The notes beneath the pieces were generated by a model. The model worked only from the letters and a program-made list of their open reading frames with translations, did not search any database and was not told the origin of the DNA. A stretch of 64,000 nucleotides of DNA from AG-12 sp027319585 (lineage in GTDB: Bacteria; Chloroflexota; Dormibacteria; Aeolococcales; Bog-877): NCBI GenBank assembly GCA_027319585.1, contig DAHVMY010000004.1:1-64000 (forward strand), in the 5' to 3' direction. A program made the translations under genes and the position numbers. Shown here piece by piece: positions 1 through 9,189 of the stretch (position 1 is the first letter of the stretch; every line of letters starts with the position of its first letter).

Positions 1-140
1 ATCGGAACTGACGGCTGGCGGGCACCGGACTCATAGGCGCTCACCACACTCTGGGCCACCCCAGACCGGCGACCCAGCTCTACTTGGGACAGTCCGGCTC
101 GGCGGCGCGCCTCCCGCAACAGCTCGGCTGCAGTACCCAT
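1..140 (-). CDS. XRE-family helix-turn-helix regulator (N-terminus only, cut by window edge)
   Basis: The minus-strand frame starting with ATG at 140 encodes 46 residues matching a Cro/C1-type helix-turn-helix: an ELLREARRRAGLSQVELGRRSG-like stretch, then SVVSAYESGARQPS, the recognition helix and the turn typical of XRE proteins. The rest lies beyond the window. A perfect TATAAT on the minus strand (149-154) sits 8 bases before the ATG with no Shine-Dalgarno, suggesting a nearly leaderless message. The fold resembles the XRE protein at 52261-52827, but whether this one also has a nucleotidyltransferase partner cannot be seen. Confidence 0.8.
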   Translation of the reverse strand, partial: MGTAAELLREARRRAGLSQVELGRRSGVAQSVVSAYESGARQPSVP

Positions 141-148
141 GGCACTAA

Positions 149-154
149 ATTATA
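149..154 (-). promoter_or_regulatory. -10 box TATAAT for the XRE gene
   Basis: Perfect TATAAT on the minus strand, 8 bases upstream of the ATG at 140. No clear -35 box is seen at 16-18 bases upstream. Confidence 0.5.
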
Positions 155-314
155 GCGGATCGTAGATGACCCGAACCACACCGAGAAACCAGCTGCTCAC
201 GTTGGGTGTTGGCGGCTCCGCGCGCCTGGATCTAGTTGCCGTCAATGATGCCGCCAAGCCCAGACGACCGACCCCAAAAATGGGACTCCGGAGGCCGTTT
301 TGATCTCGATCTGC

Positions 315-388
315 TGGAGGCGACTCCGGGAATCGAACCCGGGATCGCGGTTTTGCAGACCGCTGCCTTACCACTTGGCTAAGTCGCC
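315..388 (-). tRNA. tRNA-Cys (GCA anticodon)
   Basis: On the minus strand the sequence folds into a full cloverleaf. The 7-bp acceptor stem is GGCGACT/AGTCGCC, the anticodon loop CTGCAAA carries GCA, and the T-loop is TTCGAAT. The discriminator is U, as expected for tRNA-Cys, and CCA is encoded (315-317). A possible -10 (TAGAAT, 404-409 on the minus strand) lies upstream. Confidence 0.97.
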
Positions 389-453
389 CAGGCCCCCTGC
401 GGCATTCTAATGCCCCCACGCCGACCTCTCGGGCACAGATCGAGGTTCTCCCT

Positions 454-459
454 CACAAT
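454..459 (+). promoter_or_regulatory. -10-like box CACAAT before the enoyl-CoA hydratase
   Basis: CACAAT ends 6 bases before the GTG at 466. This spacing would put the transcription start at or next to the start codon, a leaderless arrangement repeated elsewhere in this window. Confidence 0.4.
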
Positions 460-465
460 AGCGAG

Positions 466-1293
466 GTGGCCGGCCTCGCACCTCGCTCTGAACCAAAAGC
501 CGCGGACGGTAGCGCAGAGCCCCCGCTTCTCGTCGAGAAGCAGGGCCCTGTGACGAAGCTGGTGTTGAACCGGCAGGCGCAGCTCAACGCCATCGATCGG
601 GAGCTGGCCCTGGCCCTGATCGAAGCGGTCAGGGAGGTGGCAGACGACGGTAGCTGCCGCTGCCTGGTTCTGACCGGCGCGGGCCGCGCCTTCTGTTCAG
701 GGCAGTCCCTGGGCTCGACCGAAGAGTCGCTGCCGAAGGATATCGAGGGCCTCATCCGGGAGCGGTACCTGCCACTGGTGCTCGGCCTCAACCGCCTGCC
801 GATACCGGTGGTCGCCGCCGTCAACGGGCTGGCGGCAGGAGCCGGACTGTCACTTGCGTTGGCGGCCGACATCAGGGTGGCGGCAACCACCGCCTGGTTC
901 AGCTGCGCCTTCGCCCAGATCGGGTTGGTACCCGACTCGGGGGCCACGTATTTCTTGCCGCACTACCTGGGGCTGGGCCGAGCCGTCCATTATGCCTTCA
1001 CTGGGGAGCGGATCACCGCCGCGGAGGCACTCGAGTGGGGCCTGGTCACCAGGGTCATCGAGCCGGAGGACTTCGCGACCGAAGTGGACCAGTTCTCCCA
1101 GACCCTGGCGAGGGGAGCCACCAGGGCCCTGGGGATGACCAAGCGGGGCTTGTACGCGGGGGCGGCCGCGGCACTGGACTCGCAACTCCTGCTGGAGGCC
1201 CAGCTCCAGCAGGCAGCATCCGAGACCCGGGACTTCCAGGAGGGTCTAGCCGCCTTCCGAGAGAAGCGGGCAGCCAAGTTCGAAGGAGCGTGA
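466..1293 (+). CDS. enoyl-CoA hydratase/isomerase family protein (PaaG-like)
   Basis: A 275-residue crotonase-fold protein, expected to hydrate or isomerise an acyl-CoA in the cytoplasm (fatty acid or aromatic acid breakdown). Visible family signatures are the CoA/oxyanion-hole segment around FCSGQSL (residues ~77-83), the VAAVNGLAAGAGLSLALAADIR block (~107-128) and IGLVPDSGATYFLPHYLG (~143-160). The last is closest to the phenylacetyl-CoA epoxide isomerase PaaG type. The length is normal for the family. The GTG start is chosen because a CACAAT box lies 6 bases upstream and no Shine-Dalgarno is obvious. No other phenylacetate genes are nearby, so the substrate remains open. Confidence 0.85.
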   Translation: MAGLAPRSEPKAADGSAEPPLLVEKQGPVTKLVLNRQAQLNAIDRELALALIEAVREVADDGSCRCLVLTGAGRAFCSGQSLGSTEESLPKDIEGLIRERYLPLVLGLNRLPIPVVAAVNGLAAGAGLSLALAADIRVAATTAWFSCAFAQIGLVPDSGATYFLPHYLGLGRAVHYAFTGERITAAEALEWGLVTRVIEPEDFATEVDQFSQTLARGATRALGMTKRGLYAGAAAALDSQLLLEAQLQQAASETRDFQEGLAAFREKRAAKFEGA

Positions 1294-1297
1294 ACTC

Positions 1298-1801
1298 TTA
1301 AGCTCCCGGCCGGGACGGGGCGGCGCGCTCCGGCCCCAGCCAAACCTGGCGTTCGAATTCGGTCTTCAGAACCACTGTGGTGCGGGTCTGCCTCACCCCG
1401 GGCAGCTCCCGTATCCAGTCCACCAACTCCAGCAGCGCCTCGGTGTCGCGTGCCCTCACCTTGAGGAAGAAGGAGAGGTCACCAGCGATGTCATGACACT
1501 CGTCGATCTCGGGGCGCTGCCGCAGACGCCCCGCCAGGCTGCCGCCGGTGACATCCGCCTCCACCCCCACGAAGGCGGTGACGGGCCTGCCCACCGCGCC
1601 TGCGTCCAGGGAGAGCGTCCATCCCCGGATCACACCGTCGCGCTGGAGACGCCGGAGTCGCTCGTGCACCGAGGAGGCGGCCAGGCCCACCTCCCGGCCC
1701 ACCTCCGCGAGAGTCGTGCGGGCATTGGCCTGGAGGCACCGGAGGATTCTCGAATCCAATTCGTCTATCGACCCTTGGTCAAGTGCGCTTTCGAATTTCA
1801 T
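1298..1801 (-). CDS. Lrp/AsnC-family transcriptional regulator
   Basis: A 167-residue regulator. The N-terminal winged helix (DELDSRILRCLQANARTT, then VGLAASSVHERLRRL) is followed by a RAM/ligand-binding domain (~residues 70-150). The reading frame is open further upstream, but the ATG at 1801 is preceded by AAGGAGG at ideal distance (1805-1811), which decides the start. It is divergent from the EamA exporter, 45 bases apart. Lrp-type regulators often control a neighbouring amino-acid exporter, so this may regulate the exporter (inference). Confidence 0.9.
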   Translation of the reverse strand: MKFESALDQGSIDELDSRILRCLQANARTTLAEVGREVGLAASSVHERLRRLQRDGVIRGWTLSLDAGAVGRPVTAFVGVEADVTGGSLAGRLRQRPEIDECHDIAGDLSFFLKVRARDTEALLELVDWIRELPGVRQTRTTVVLKTEFERQVWLGPERAAPSRPGA

Positions 1802-1846
1802 TCGGCCTCCTTGCGCCTTCATCCTGCTCTTGCCAATATCAGAGCC

Positions 1847-2854
1847 ATGGAACTGCATGACTTCTGGCTGCCAACCGTCAGCCCCCGAAGAATAGTAGCC
1901 GGCCGCATCTCCGTGACCCAATTGGCGGTCACGGGCTTGTTGCTAGCCGTTGCCGTCTGGGGGGTGAGCTTCGTCGTGGTCAGGGCCGCGATCTCCGCCT
2001 ACCCAGTGGTCGGCTTCTTGGTCCTACGGTTCCTGATCGGAGGTGCAGCACTGATCGCACTCGCTTACATCCACCAGCCCTCGCGGCCGCGCTGGCGGAT
2101 GGTTCCTTGGCGCAGCCTGCTGGGAGTCGGAGTCGCCCTGACGGTTGGGTATGTGACCCAGACCATGGGACTCGACCTGGGAGCATCCCCAGGGGTAGCG
2201 GCGACCCTGACCAGCCTGGTCGTGGTGCTGACCCCGGCCTGGGAGTGGTTGGTGCTGGGCCGCGCTCCGGGTGGCCGCGTCGCGGTCAGCGCAGTGCTGG
2301 CGATCGGGGGGACCCTCCTCATCTGCGCGACCGCCGCCCCGGCGGCGGCCAGCGCGCACGGGATGCCCGCGGTCGGAGTCGTCTTGGAGATCATCTCGGC
2401 CGCCGCCTTCGCGCTCCAGGTGGTGCTGGTCGGGCGCCTGGGAGAGTCCCTGTCGGCCACGGCTCTGGGCGGAGCCCAGCTGCTGCTGGTGGGCATTCTG
2501 CTGCTGCCCGTCTTACCCCTCACGGGTGGGCTGCCCATGCCCGGTCCCGGAGTGATCGCGGCGGTGATCTTCTCGGCACTGGGCGCCTCCGCGTTCGGGT
2601 TCGCGGTGCAAGCCGCTGCACAGAAGCACATCTCCAATGCCGCGGCAGCGGTCATCATGGCCACCGAGCCCGGCTTCGCGCTGGTGGCGGGGGTGATGGT
2701 GGGAGAACAGCGCTTCGGGGTGCTCGCCGGCGTCGGGTTCCTCATGCTCGTGATCGGAGTGTTGGCACAGGGTGACGGGCCCTGGGGCGAACGAGTGCGC
2801 GCCGCCCTGCTCACCGCGGTGTCGGCCGGACGGCTTCGGCATCAGGAGGCCTGA
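1847..2854 (+). CDS. EamA/DMT-family transporter
   Basis: A 335-residue protein with about ten hydrophobic segments in two repeated halves, typical of drug/metabolite (EamA) exporters. The first half contains a VWGVSFVVVRAAI-type opening helix and the second an ASAFGFAVQAAAQKHISNAAAAVIMATEP motif. The frame is open upstream into the divergent regulator gene. The ATG at 1847 is preferred because it begins just before the first membrane segment and follows a CAATAT box by 7 bases. The likely role is efflux of an amino acid or metabolite under the adjacent Lrp-type regulator; the substrate is unknown. Confidence 0.85.
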   Translation: MELHDFWLPTVSPRRIVAGRISVTQLAVTGLLLAVAVWGVSFVVVRAAISAYPVVGFLVLRFLIGGAALIALAYIHQPSRPRWRMVPWRSLLGVGVALTVGYVTQTMGLDLGASPGVAATLTSLVVVLTPAWEWLVLGRAPGGRVAVSAVLAIGGTLLICATAAPAAASAHGMPAVGVVLEIISAAAFALQVVLVGRLGESLSATALGGAQLLLVGILLLPVLPLTGGLPMPGPGVIAAVIFSALGASAFGFAVQAAAQKHISNAAAAVIMATEPGFALVAGVMVGEQRFGVLAGVGFLMLVIGVLAQGDGPWGERVRAALLTAVSAGRLRHQEA

Positions 2855-2924
2855 CCCGGGTCGGCACGACCAGAGGGCCAGTTCGGGGGCACGCCATGTC
2901 CGCTGAAGGCGAGAAACTGACTTC

Positions 2925-3761
2925 ATGAACTCGTCTCAGCTCACGCTGATGGTGGTCCACGCCCATCCCGACGACGAGGCCACCTCCACAGGCGGGATCC
3001 TCCATCGTTATGCCGACGAAGGGATCCGGACCGTATTGGTCACCTGCACCGGAGGTGAGCTGGGAGATGGTCCGGGAGGGATCAAGCCCGATCAGGAAGG
3101 GCACGACGAGGAGGAGGTCCGGGCCATGCGCCGAGGCGAACTCGAGCGGGCCTGCGAGGTGCTTCACGTCGGCCACCTCGAACTGCTGGGCTACCTGGAC
3201 TCAGGGATGGCCGGATGGGCCCAGAACGGGCGCCCGGGCTCGCTCTCGGGTACCCCGCTGGAGGACGAACTCACCCGGCTGCTGCCTCTCTTGGAGCGCT
3301 ACCAGCCCCAGGTGCTGGTCAGCTACGACGAGAACGGAGGCTATGGCCATCCCGACCACATCCGGGCCCACCAGCTCGCCCGCGAGGCCGCCCTCCGCTC
3401 CGGCGTACCGGCCAAGCTCTACTACACCGCGTTTGCGAAGTCGGCGTTCAAGGACGCCCTCCGGGCCGCCAAGGCCGCCGGGCTCTCAGCCGAGCAGCTC
3501 CCGGCTTTCGACTTCGACCCCGAGAACCCGCCATTCGGGGTGGAGGACGACGTGATCACGACCACCGTCGACGTGGCGGCCGACATTGCCGCCAAACTGG
3601 CCGCCCTCAGAGCCCATGCCAGCCAGGCCGACAACGGGTTCCTGCTGGACCTGCCGGAGGCGGTGGTGGCAGCCGTGATGGGGCGCGAGCACTTCATTCG
3701 CGCGCTCGACAAGACCGGGGCCCCAGTGCCAGAAACGGACCTCTTCGCGGGCTTGCGCTAG
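2925..3761 (+). CDS. PIG-L/LmbE-family deacetylase (MshB/Mca-like)
   Basis: A 278-residue zinc-dependent N-acetylglucosaminyl deacetylase-fold protein. The AHPDDE motif (residues 13-18; His14 and Asp17 as metal ligand and base) and GHPDH (141-145; His145 as ligand) are intact. The length and the long central insertion resemble the mycothiol enzymes MshB (GlcNAc-inositol deacetylase) and Mca (mycothiol conjugate amidase), which cannot be told apart by eye. No other mycothiol gene is in the window. The ATG at 2925 has no strong ribosome site. Confidence 0.85.
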   Translation: MNSSQLTLMVVHAHPDDEATSTGGILHRYADEGIRTVLVTCTGGELGDGPGGIKPDQEGHDEEEVRAMRRGELERACEVLHVGHLELLGYLDSGMAGWAQNGRPGSLSGTPLEDELTRLLPLLERYQPQVLVSYDENGGYGHPDHIRAHQLAREAALRSGVPAKLYYTAFAKSAFKDALRAAKAAGLSAEQLPAFDFDPENPPFGVEDDVITTTVDVAADIAAKLAALRAHASQADNGFLLDLPEAVVAAVMGREHFIRALDKTGAPVPETDLFAGLR

Positions 3762-3871
3762 CCCCGGAAGGAGCGGCTCAGCGGCAGCGGGGCATGCGGC
3801 CAGGACACTCAGCCGACTCTCCACCTCCCGCAGCAGAATGGATGACGGGCAAGCTCTGATGGGAGGAATCG

Positions 3872-4786
3872 ATGTCGCGTAGTGGAAGGCAGTTCACCCT
3901 GCGCTTCGGGGACCAGGAGGCCGTGGTCACCGAGGTGGGCGGCACGTTACGAGAGTATCGAGTGGGGGGCCGTCCGGTCGTCGACGGCTTCTCACCAGTC
4001 GAGCGGAGTCGAGACGGTCGAGGCCAGATCCTGTTGCCCTGGCCGAATCGCATCGACGGCGGCCGGTACACCTTCGCGGACGGGGAGAATCAACTGCCCA
4101 TCAACGAGATCGAGCACGGCAACGCCATCCACGGACTGGTTCGGTGGATACCCTGGACGCTACAGGAGGTCACCGGGAGCTCCGTCACGCTGGCGGCGAT
4201 GATCTTCCCCCAACCGGGTTACGATCACCTGCTCGCCAGCGTGGTGGAGTACCAGCTCAGCGAACAGGGGCTCACCGTGAAGCTGGTGGCCTCCAACCGA
4301 GGCGAGGAGGCCCTGCCGTTCGGAGTGGGGTTCCACCCCTACCTCGTTCTACCCCTCTCCCCCGTGGATGAGCTGGAGCTGGCAGTGCCCGCCACCCTGC
4401 GCCTCAGGGCCGACCGACGCGGGATCCCCGTCGGCGAACCGGTGGTGGTGGCCGGATCCGACTTCGACTTCACGACTCCCCGGCGGATCGGCCGGATCCA
4501 ACTGGACGCAACCTACACCGGGCTGGTCCGCACCGCCGCAGGCAAAGCCGAGGTGCGTCTGACCGACCCGGTTTCGCGCGCCGGGGTGCGGCTATGGGCC
4601 GACCAGAGCTTGCCCTACCTCCAGCTCTTTACCGGAGACACACTGGCTGATCCTGCCGCCCGCCGTCGCAGCCTGGCGGTCGAGCCGATGAGCTGCCCTC
4701 CGGATGCGTTCCGCTCGGGGCGAGATCTGGTGGTCCTGGTGCCCGGCGCCTCCTTCACCGCGAGCTGGGGGATTTCCGCGACGTGA
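3872..4786 (+). CDS. aldose 1-epimerase family protein
   Basis: A 304-residue galactose mutarotase-like protein, expected to interconvert sugar anomers. Features are LLPWPNRIDGGRY (~54-66) for sugar binding, an NAIHGLVRW segment with the first catalytic His (~83-91), GVGFHPYLVL with the second His (~150-159), and a late Glu in LAVEPMSCPP. GGGAGGA ahead of the ATG is a good ribosome site. It overlaps the next gene by 4 bases (GTGA), so the two are likely co-translated in sugar metabolism. Confidence 0.88.
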   Translation: MSRSGRQFTLRFGDQEAVVTEVGGTLREYRVGGRPVVDGFSPVERSRDGRGQILLPWPNRIDGGRYTFADGENQLPINEIEHGNAIHGLVRWIPWTLQEVTGSSVTLAAMIFPQPGYDHLLASVVEYQLSEQGLTVKLVASNRGEEALPFGVGFHPYLVLPLSPVDELELAVPATLRLRADRRGIPVGEPVVVAGSDFDFTTPRRIGRIQLDATYTGLVRTAAGKAEVRLTDPVSRAGVRLWADQSLPYLQLFTGDTLADPAARRRSLAVEPMSCPPDAFRSGRDLVVLVPGASFTASWGISAT

Positions 4787-5460
4787 CCCGAAGACTGGAT
4801 GGGCAGGTCATCCTGGACCGCGAGGATGTGGGCCGGATCGAGGCGGGCAGAGCCGTGCTCTTCGATGTGGATGGTGTGCTACTGGATTCCATGCCGGTGT
4901 ATCGCAGGGTATGGGCCAGGTGGGCCCGCGCCTGCGGCCTGGATCCCGACGCGGTCTGGGCGGTCACCCCGGGCCGCAGACCAGCCGACGTCATCGAAGT
5001 GCTCGCACCCCAGCTGGATCTGGTGGACGAGATCGGCCGGCTGACGACCCTGCTGGACGGTGAACTGGAGCACCTTCCCGCCATGCCGGGGGCGGCGGAC
5101 CTCCTCACATCCCTGCCACCCTTCAGGTGGGCCCTGGTCACCTCCAACACCAAGGAGGTGGTACTGGCCTGCTTTCGCCGGCTGCTCCTGCCCACCCCGT
5201 TGCTGGTGGTCGACGGAGATGCCGTGGAGCGAGGGAAGCCCCACCCGGAGGGCTTCCTGAGGGCGGCCTCGGGACTCGGAGTGGCGCCGGGCGATTGCCT
5301 GGTTGTGGAGGACGCGGCCGCAGGAGTTCTGGCCGCCCGGGCTGCGGGGATGACCGTGCTCGGGATTGCCTCCACCGAGCCCGAGGAGAACCTCGCCGCA
5401 GCGGACTCGGTCTTCGTGTCGCTCCGGGAGGCTGCCCCCGCCATCCGGGATTGGGTCTAG
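4783..5460 (+). CDS. HAD-superfamily sugar-phosphate phosphatase-like hydrolase
   Basis: A 225-residue HAD subfamily IA hydrolase. Motif I is FDVDGVLLDS (~27-36), motif II the Thr/Ser in LVTSNT (~116-121), motif III Lys in GKPHPEGF, and motif IV VVEDAAAGV. The cap domain fits beta-phosphoglucomutase or phosphoglycolate phosphatase relatives. The GTG start lies inside the stop of the epimerase, pointing to a shared role in sugar phosphates. Exact substrate unknown. Confidence 0.85.
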   Translation: MTRRLDGQVILDREDVGRIEAGRAVLFDVDGVLLDSMPVYRRVWARWARACGLDPDAVWAVTPGRRPADVIEVLAPQLDLVDEIGRLTTLLDGELEHLPAMPGAADLLTSLPPFRWALVTSNTKEVVLACFRRLLLPTPLLVVDGDAVERGKPHPEGFLRAASGLGVAPGDCLVVEDAAAGVLAARAAGMTVLGIASTEPEENLAAADSVFVSLREAAPAIRDWV

Positions 5461-5562
5461 CAGCGACCTTCAGACGGGCGACTCAGCCGCGGCGCCGTCC
5501 GCAAAGCCCACGCGGTAGGGCCGGGTCACCGGCGCTGGCGGCCGTGGCAGCGGGCGGTCTAC

Positions 5563-6888
5563 CTACCGCGGGCTGGTCAGGAACTGAGCCAGAGCGCGCA
5601 CCATCCACAGGACGTCCTGGGAGCCGCAGAGCTCCCGGGCCGAATGCATGGCGAGCTGGGAGAATCCAACGTCGACTGTCGCAACTCCCAGGCGGGCGGA
5701 AAGGGCCGGCCCGATCGTGCTGCCACAGGGGCGGTCGGACCGCGCCAAAAACGTCTGCACCGGCACTCCGGCCGCCTGGCAGCAGGCCGAAAAGCGAGCT
5801 GCGCCCGAAGCATCGGTGGCATACCGCTGTCCGGCGTTGACCTTGATCGCTGGCCCCTGGTTCAAGTGGACCAGATGGCCGGGCTCGTAGTGGTCCAGGT
5901 AGTTCGGGTTCACCGCGTGCGTCATGTCCGCCGAGACCAATGTGCTCTGGGACATGCTGCGCAGGAATTCCTCTCGGTTCCATCCCCACGCCAGGCAGAT
6001 CCGCTCCAGAGTGGCCGGCAGGAACTCCCCGTCCGCTCCGGTCGAGCTGGTGCTGCCGACCTCTTCGTGGTCGAACAGGCAGACCACGGCCGGCAAGCTG
6101 AGACTCCCCGACCCGGCCCCGACCTGAGCCAGCGCTCGACAGGCCGCGTAGCTACTGCCGAGGTTGTCCAGCCGCGGCGCGCTCACGAATTCATCGCTGG
6201 CGCCGGCCAGCCGCCCCCCGGCCAGGTCGTGCGCCATCAGATCCCAGGTTGCGATCGACGCTGATTCGACTCCGAGGTGGTCGGCCAGGAGATCCTGGAA
6301 GCCGGGCAGGCCCTCCCCCGCCAACCCCATGATGGGCACCAGTTGCGTCTGCGGGTTCAGCCGCAGCCCATCGCTGCTCACCTGCCGATCGAGATGGGGC
6401 GCGAGCTGGGGGATCCGGAGCACGGGCCGGTCGATCCGCAGCAGCCGCAGCTCGACTTCGTCTCCGGCTCGAACGGCCACCCGACCGGAGATCCCCAGGT
6501 CGCGATCCAGCCATGAGTTCATCAGGAGGCCGCCGTACGGATCCACGGCGAGCTGGCGGTAGCCCGCCCGGTCCAGCTCCGGTCGCGGGCGGATGCGCAG
6601 GTTGGGGCTGTCGGTGTGGGCTCCGACGATCCGCATTGCCGAACCGGGCACGGCCCCCTCCGGAAGGGCCCAGGCGATCAGCGTGCCGCCGCGGACCACG
6701 AGATGCCGGCCACCAGCGGGCCACGGATCCGCCTCCTCGACTCGAGTGAAGCCAGCGCCCTCCAGCATCGCGGCAGCGCTGGCGCAGGCGTGGTAGGGCG
6801 AGGGGGCCGAATCGATGAAGTCGAGCAGGCCGAGCGCCTCGGCGGTGAATTCGCTGGGCGGGTGCCCTCCAGGCTGCATCGAGTCCAT
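5563..6888 (-). CDS. apeB: M18-family aminopeptidase
   Basis: A zinc aminopeptidase (aspartyl aminopeptidase family), about 441 residues from the chosen ATG. Metal-ligand motifs are clear: GAHTDSPNLRIRP, DHEEVGSTSSTGADG, and SADMTHAVNPNY near the C-terminus with the final His region following. The frame extends 13 codons upstream to a GTG at 6927, but the ATG at 6888 starts just before the conserved region. Neither start has a clear ribosome site. It converges with the HAD gene across a 100-base gap and likely releases N-terminal residues from cytoplasmic peptides. Confidence 0.92.
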   Translation of the reverse strand: MDSMQPGGHPPSEFTAEALGLLDFIDSAPSPYHACASAAAMLEGAGFTRVEEADPWPAGGRHLVVRGGTLIAWALPEGAVPGSAMRIVGAHTDSPNLRIRPRPELDRAGYRQLAVDPYGGLLMNSWLDRDLGISGRVAVRAGDEVELRLLRIDRPVLRIPQLAPHLDRQVSSDGLRLNPQTQLVPIMGLAGEGLPGFQDLLADHLGVESASIATWDLMAHDLAGGRLAGASDEFVSAPRLDNLGSSYAACRALAQVGAGSGSLSLPAVVCLFDHEEVGSTSSTGADGEFLPATLERICLAWGWNREEFLRSMSQSTLVSADMTHAVNPNYLDHYEPGHLVHLNQGPAIKVNAGQRYATDASGAARFSACCQAAGVPVQTFLARSDRPCGSTIGPALSARLGVATVDVGFSQLAMHSARELCGSQDVLWMVRALAQFLTSPR

Positions 6889-7093
6889 GAAAGCAGATTG
6901 GGGCCCCCAAGCGCCCCTCACCCTCACTGCGGTAGGCTGACCTTGGTGGACCTGCGGGGGAGTGGGATGTGAACGAGCTCCGAGTTCGGGCGATCGGCCA
7001 CCGGCTCAGTTCCCACCCCTGACCGCCCTCCGCCATCTGGGGTTGGACCGCCACGGGCCGCCGCCGGCGGCGTTGGGCACAAGTGAGGTGGGT

Positions 7094-8308
7094 ATGGCCA
7101 AGATCAGGGTCGTCAATCCGGTGGTGGAACTCGATGGGGACGAGATGACTCGGATCATCTGGCAGCTGATCAAGGATCAGCTGATCCTGCCCCATCTGGA
7201 GCTGACTTTGGATTACTACGACCTGGGCATCGAGCACCGCGATGCCACCAACGACCAGGTGACCATAGACGCCGCCCACGCCATCAAGCGACATGGGGTT
7301 GGCGTCAAGTGCGCCACCATCACCCCCGACGAGGCCAGGGTCAAGGAGTTCGGGCTGAAGCAGATGTGGCGTTCCCCCAACGGCACGATCCGCAACATCC
7401 TGGGGGGCGTGATCTTTCGAGAGCCGATCGTGATCCGCAACATCCCGCGGCTGGTGCCAAGCTGGACCAAGCCAATCGTGATCGGCCGCCACGCCCATGG
7501 CGACCAGTACCGCGCCACCGACTTCCGGGTTCCGGGGCCGGGGAAGGTGACCATCACCTACACCCCGGTAGACGGTGGGGAGCCGATGGAATTTTCCGTC
7601 GCCGACTTCGAAGGTGGGGGCGTGGCGATGGCGATGTACAACTACGATGACTCGATCCGCGACTTCGCCCGAGCGTCGCTGAGCTATGGGCTCAAGCGCG
7701 GGTTCCCGGTCTACCTCTCCACCAAGAACACGATCCTCAAGGTCTACGACGGTCGCTTCAAGGACCTCTTCCAGGAGGTCTTCGATCAGGAGTTCAAGGC
7801 TCAGTTCGAAGCTGCCGGACTCACCTACGAACACCGCCTCATCGACGATATGGTGGCTGCCGCCATCAAGTGGGAGGGGGGGTATGTGTGGGCCTGCAAG
7901 AACTACGACGGAGACGTGCAGTCGGACACGATCGCCCAGGGGTTCGGATCCCTGGGCCTGATGACCAGTGTCCTGCTGACCCCGGACGGCCGCACCATGG
8001 AGGCCGAGGCGGCGCACGGCACCGTGACTCGCCACTACCGCCTCCATCAGCAGGGACTGCCCACCTCGACCAATCCCATCGCCTCGATCTTCGCCTGGAC
8101 CAGAGCCCTGGCCCATCGCGGAGAGCTGGACGGCACCCCCGACGTGGTGCACTTCGCCGAGGCCCTGGAGGCGGCGTGCGTGGCCACCGTCGAGTCGGGG
8201 CGGATGACCAAGGACTTGGCTCTGCTCATCGGCCCGGACGCCGCCTGGCTCACCACCGAAGAGTTCTTGGGAGCGGTCGCAGAGGAGCTGTCCGCTCGGC
8301 TCGCCTGA
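7094..8308 (+). CDS. icd: NADP-dependent isocitrate dehydrogenase
   Basis: A 404-residue enzyme of the TCA cycle converting isocitrate to 2-oxoglutarate. The ELDGDEMTRIIW opening, SPNGTIRNILGG phosphate-loop region, a GRHAHGDQYRATDF segment and a GTVTRHYR segment place it in the homodimeric NADP-IDH group shared by eukaryotes and many high-GC bacteria. The frame is open upstream, but the ATG at 7094 has GAGGTG (7085-7090) before it and matches the conserved MAKIRV-type N-terminus. Confidence 0.95.
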   Translation: MAKIRVVNPVVELDGDEMTRIIWQLIKDQLILPHLELTLDYYDLGIEHRDATNDQVTIDAAHAIKRHGVGVKCATITPDEARVKEFGLKQMWRSPNGTIRNILGGVIFREPIVIRNIPRLVPSWTKPIVIGRHAHGDQYRATDFRVPGPGKVTITYTPVDGGEPMEFSVADFEGGGVAMAMYNYDDSIRDFARASLSYGLKRGFPVYLSTKNTILKVYDGRFKDLFQEVFDQEFKAQFEAAGLTYEHRLIDDMVAAAIKWEGGYVWACKNYDGDVQSDTIAQGFGSLGLMTSVLLTPDGRTMEAEAAHGTVTRHYRLHQQGLPTSTNPIASIFAWTRALAHRGELDGTPDVVHFAEALEAACVATVESGRMTKDLALLIGPDAAWLTTEEFLGAVAEELSARLA

Positions 8309-8407
8309 CCCCGGACTCGGGCGACGCGTCGGCGTGACGCGGGGTCGCCACGAACTGGCACCGGGCCAGCTGTCGGTGCGGGAGTCCGCCCGCCCGATCG
8401 CCGGCCG

Positions 8408-8479
8408 TCGGGGCGGCAGGATTCGAACCTGCGACCTCCACTTCCCAAAAGTGGCGTGCTACCCCTGCACCACGCCCCG
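8408..8479 (-). tRNA. tRNA-Pro (UGG anticodon)
   Basis: Full cloverleaf on the minus strand. The acceptor stem is CGGGGCG/CGCCCCG with the C1-G72 pair typical of bacterial tRNA-Pro, the anticodon loop TTTGGGA carries TGG, and the T-loop is TTCGAAT. The discriminator is A and CCA is not encoded. Confidence 0.97.
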
Positions 8480-8553
8480 TTCGGCCAGCGCCATCGGCCG
8501 CACCATCATATTGATCTCGCCAGCAGTGGCCTGGCAGGGGCCGCGCCTCAGCC

Positions 8554-9171
8554 TCAGTCGGACCTGACGGTCAGCGAGCGCACCAGCTCCTGAGCCGCCC
8601 GGCCGCGATGGCTGAGGCTGGCCTTCTCTCCCTCCGCCAGCTCCGCCATCGTCCGGTCATGGCCTTCCGGCACGAAGATCGGATCGTAGCCGAAGCCGCC
8701 CCGCCCCCGGGGCGAGCCGAGCAGGGTGCCCCGGACCACCCCCTCCACGAAGAGCGGGTCACGCGAGCGCAAAGGGTCGAGATACGCCAGCACGCAGCGA
8801 AAGGTGGCCCCGCGCTGCCCGACCGGCAGGCGCGCCACCTTGGCGGCCAGGGCCTCAAGCAGCTGCTCTGAAGTGAACCCGTCTCCCATCCACCGGGCGG
8901 TCTGCACGCCGGGCCAGCCATCGAAGGCGTCGAGCTCGAGGCCGCTGTCATCCGCCAGCGCGGGAAGGCCGGTCGCCGTGTGCACGGCCACGGCCTTGAT
9001 CACCGCGTTCTCACGGTAGCTAGCTCCACTCTCGTCCCAGGCCACGTCTCGGCCGCCCGGACACTCGTCAACGCTGACCAGCCGCCACGGAAGCTCGGTC
9101 AGGAGGCGGCGCAGTTCGGCGAGCTTGCCCTGATTGCGGCTGGCCAGGGCCACCAGGCGGTTCGGCGCCAT
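8554..9171 (-). CDS. rdgB: non-canonical purine NTP pyrophosphatase (RdgB/HAM1)
   Basis: A 205-residue house-cleaning enzyme that hydrolyses dITP/XTP to monophosphates. Signatures are LASRNQGKLAEL (N-terminal nucleotide motif), ALADDSGLELDAFDGWPGVQTARW, and GGFGYDPIFVPEG. The ATG at 9171 is used; a TTG at 9186 is possible. It ends the run tatA-tatC-rph-rdgB, 3-18 bases after rph. Coupling of rph and rdgB is common in bacteria. Confidence 0.93.
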   Translation of the reverse strand: MAPNRLVALASRNQGKLAELRRLLTELPWRLVSVDECPGGRDVAWDESGASYRENAVIKAVAVHTATGLPALADDSGLELDAFDGWPGVQTARWMGDGFTSEQLLEALAAKVARLPVGQRGATFRCVLAYLDPLRSRDPLFVEGVVRGTLLGSPRGRGGFGYDPIFVPEGHDRTMAELAEGEKASLSHRGRAAQELVRSLTVRSD

Positions 9172-9189
9172 GACTTTGACGACCAACGG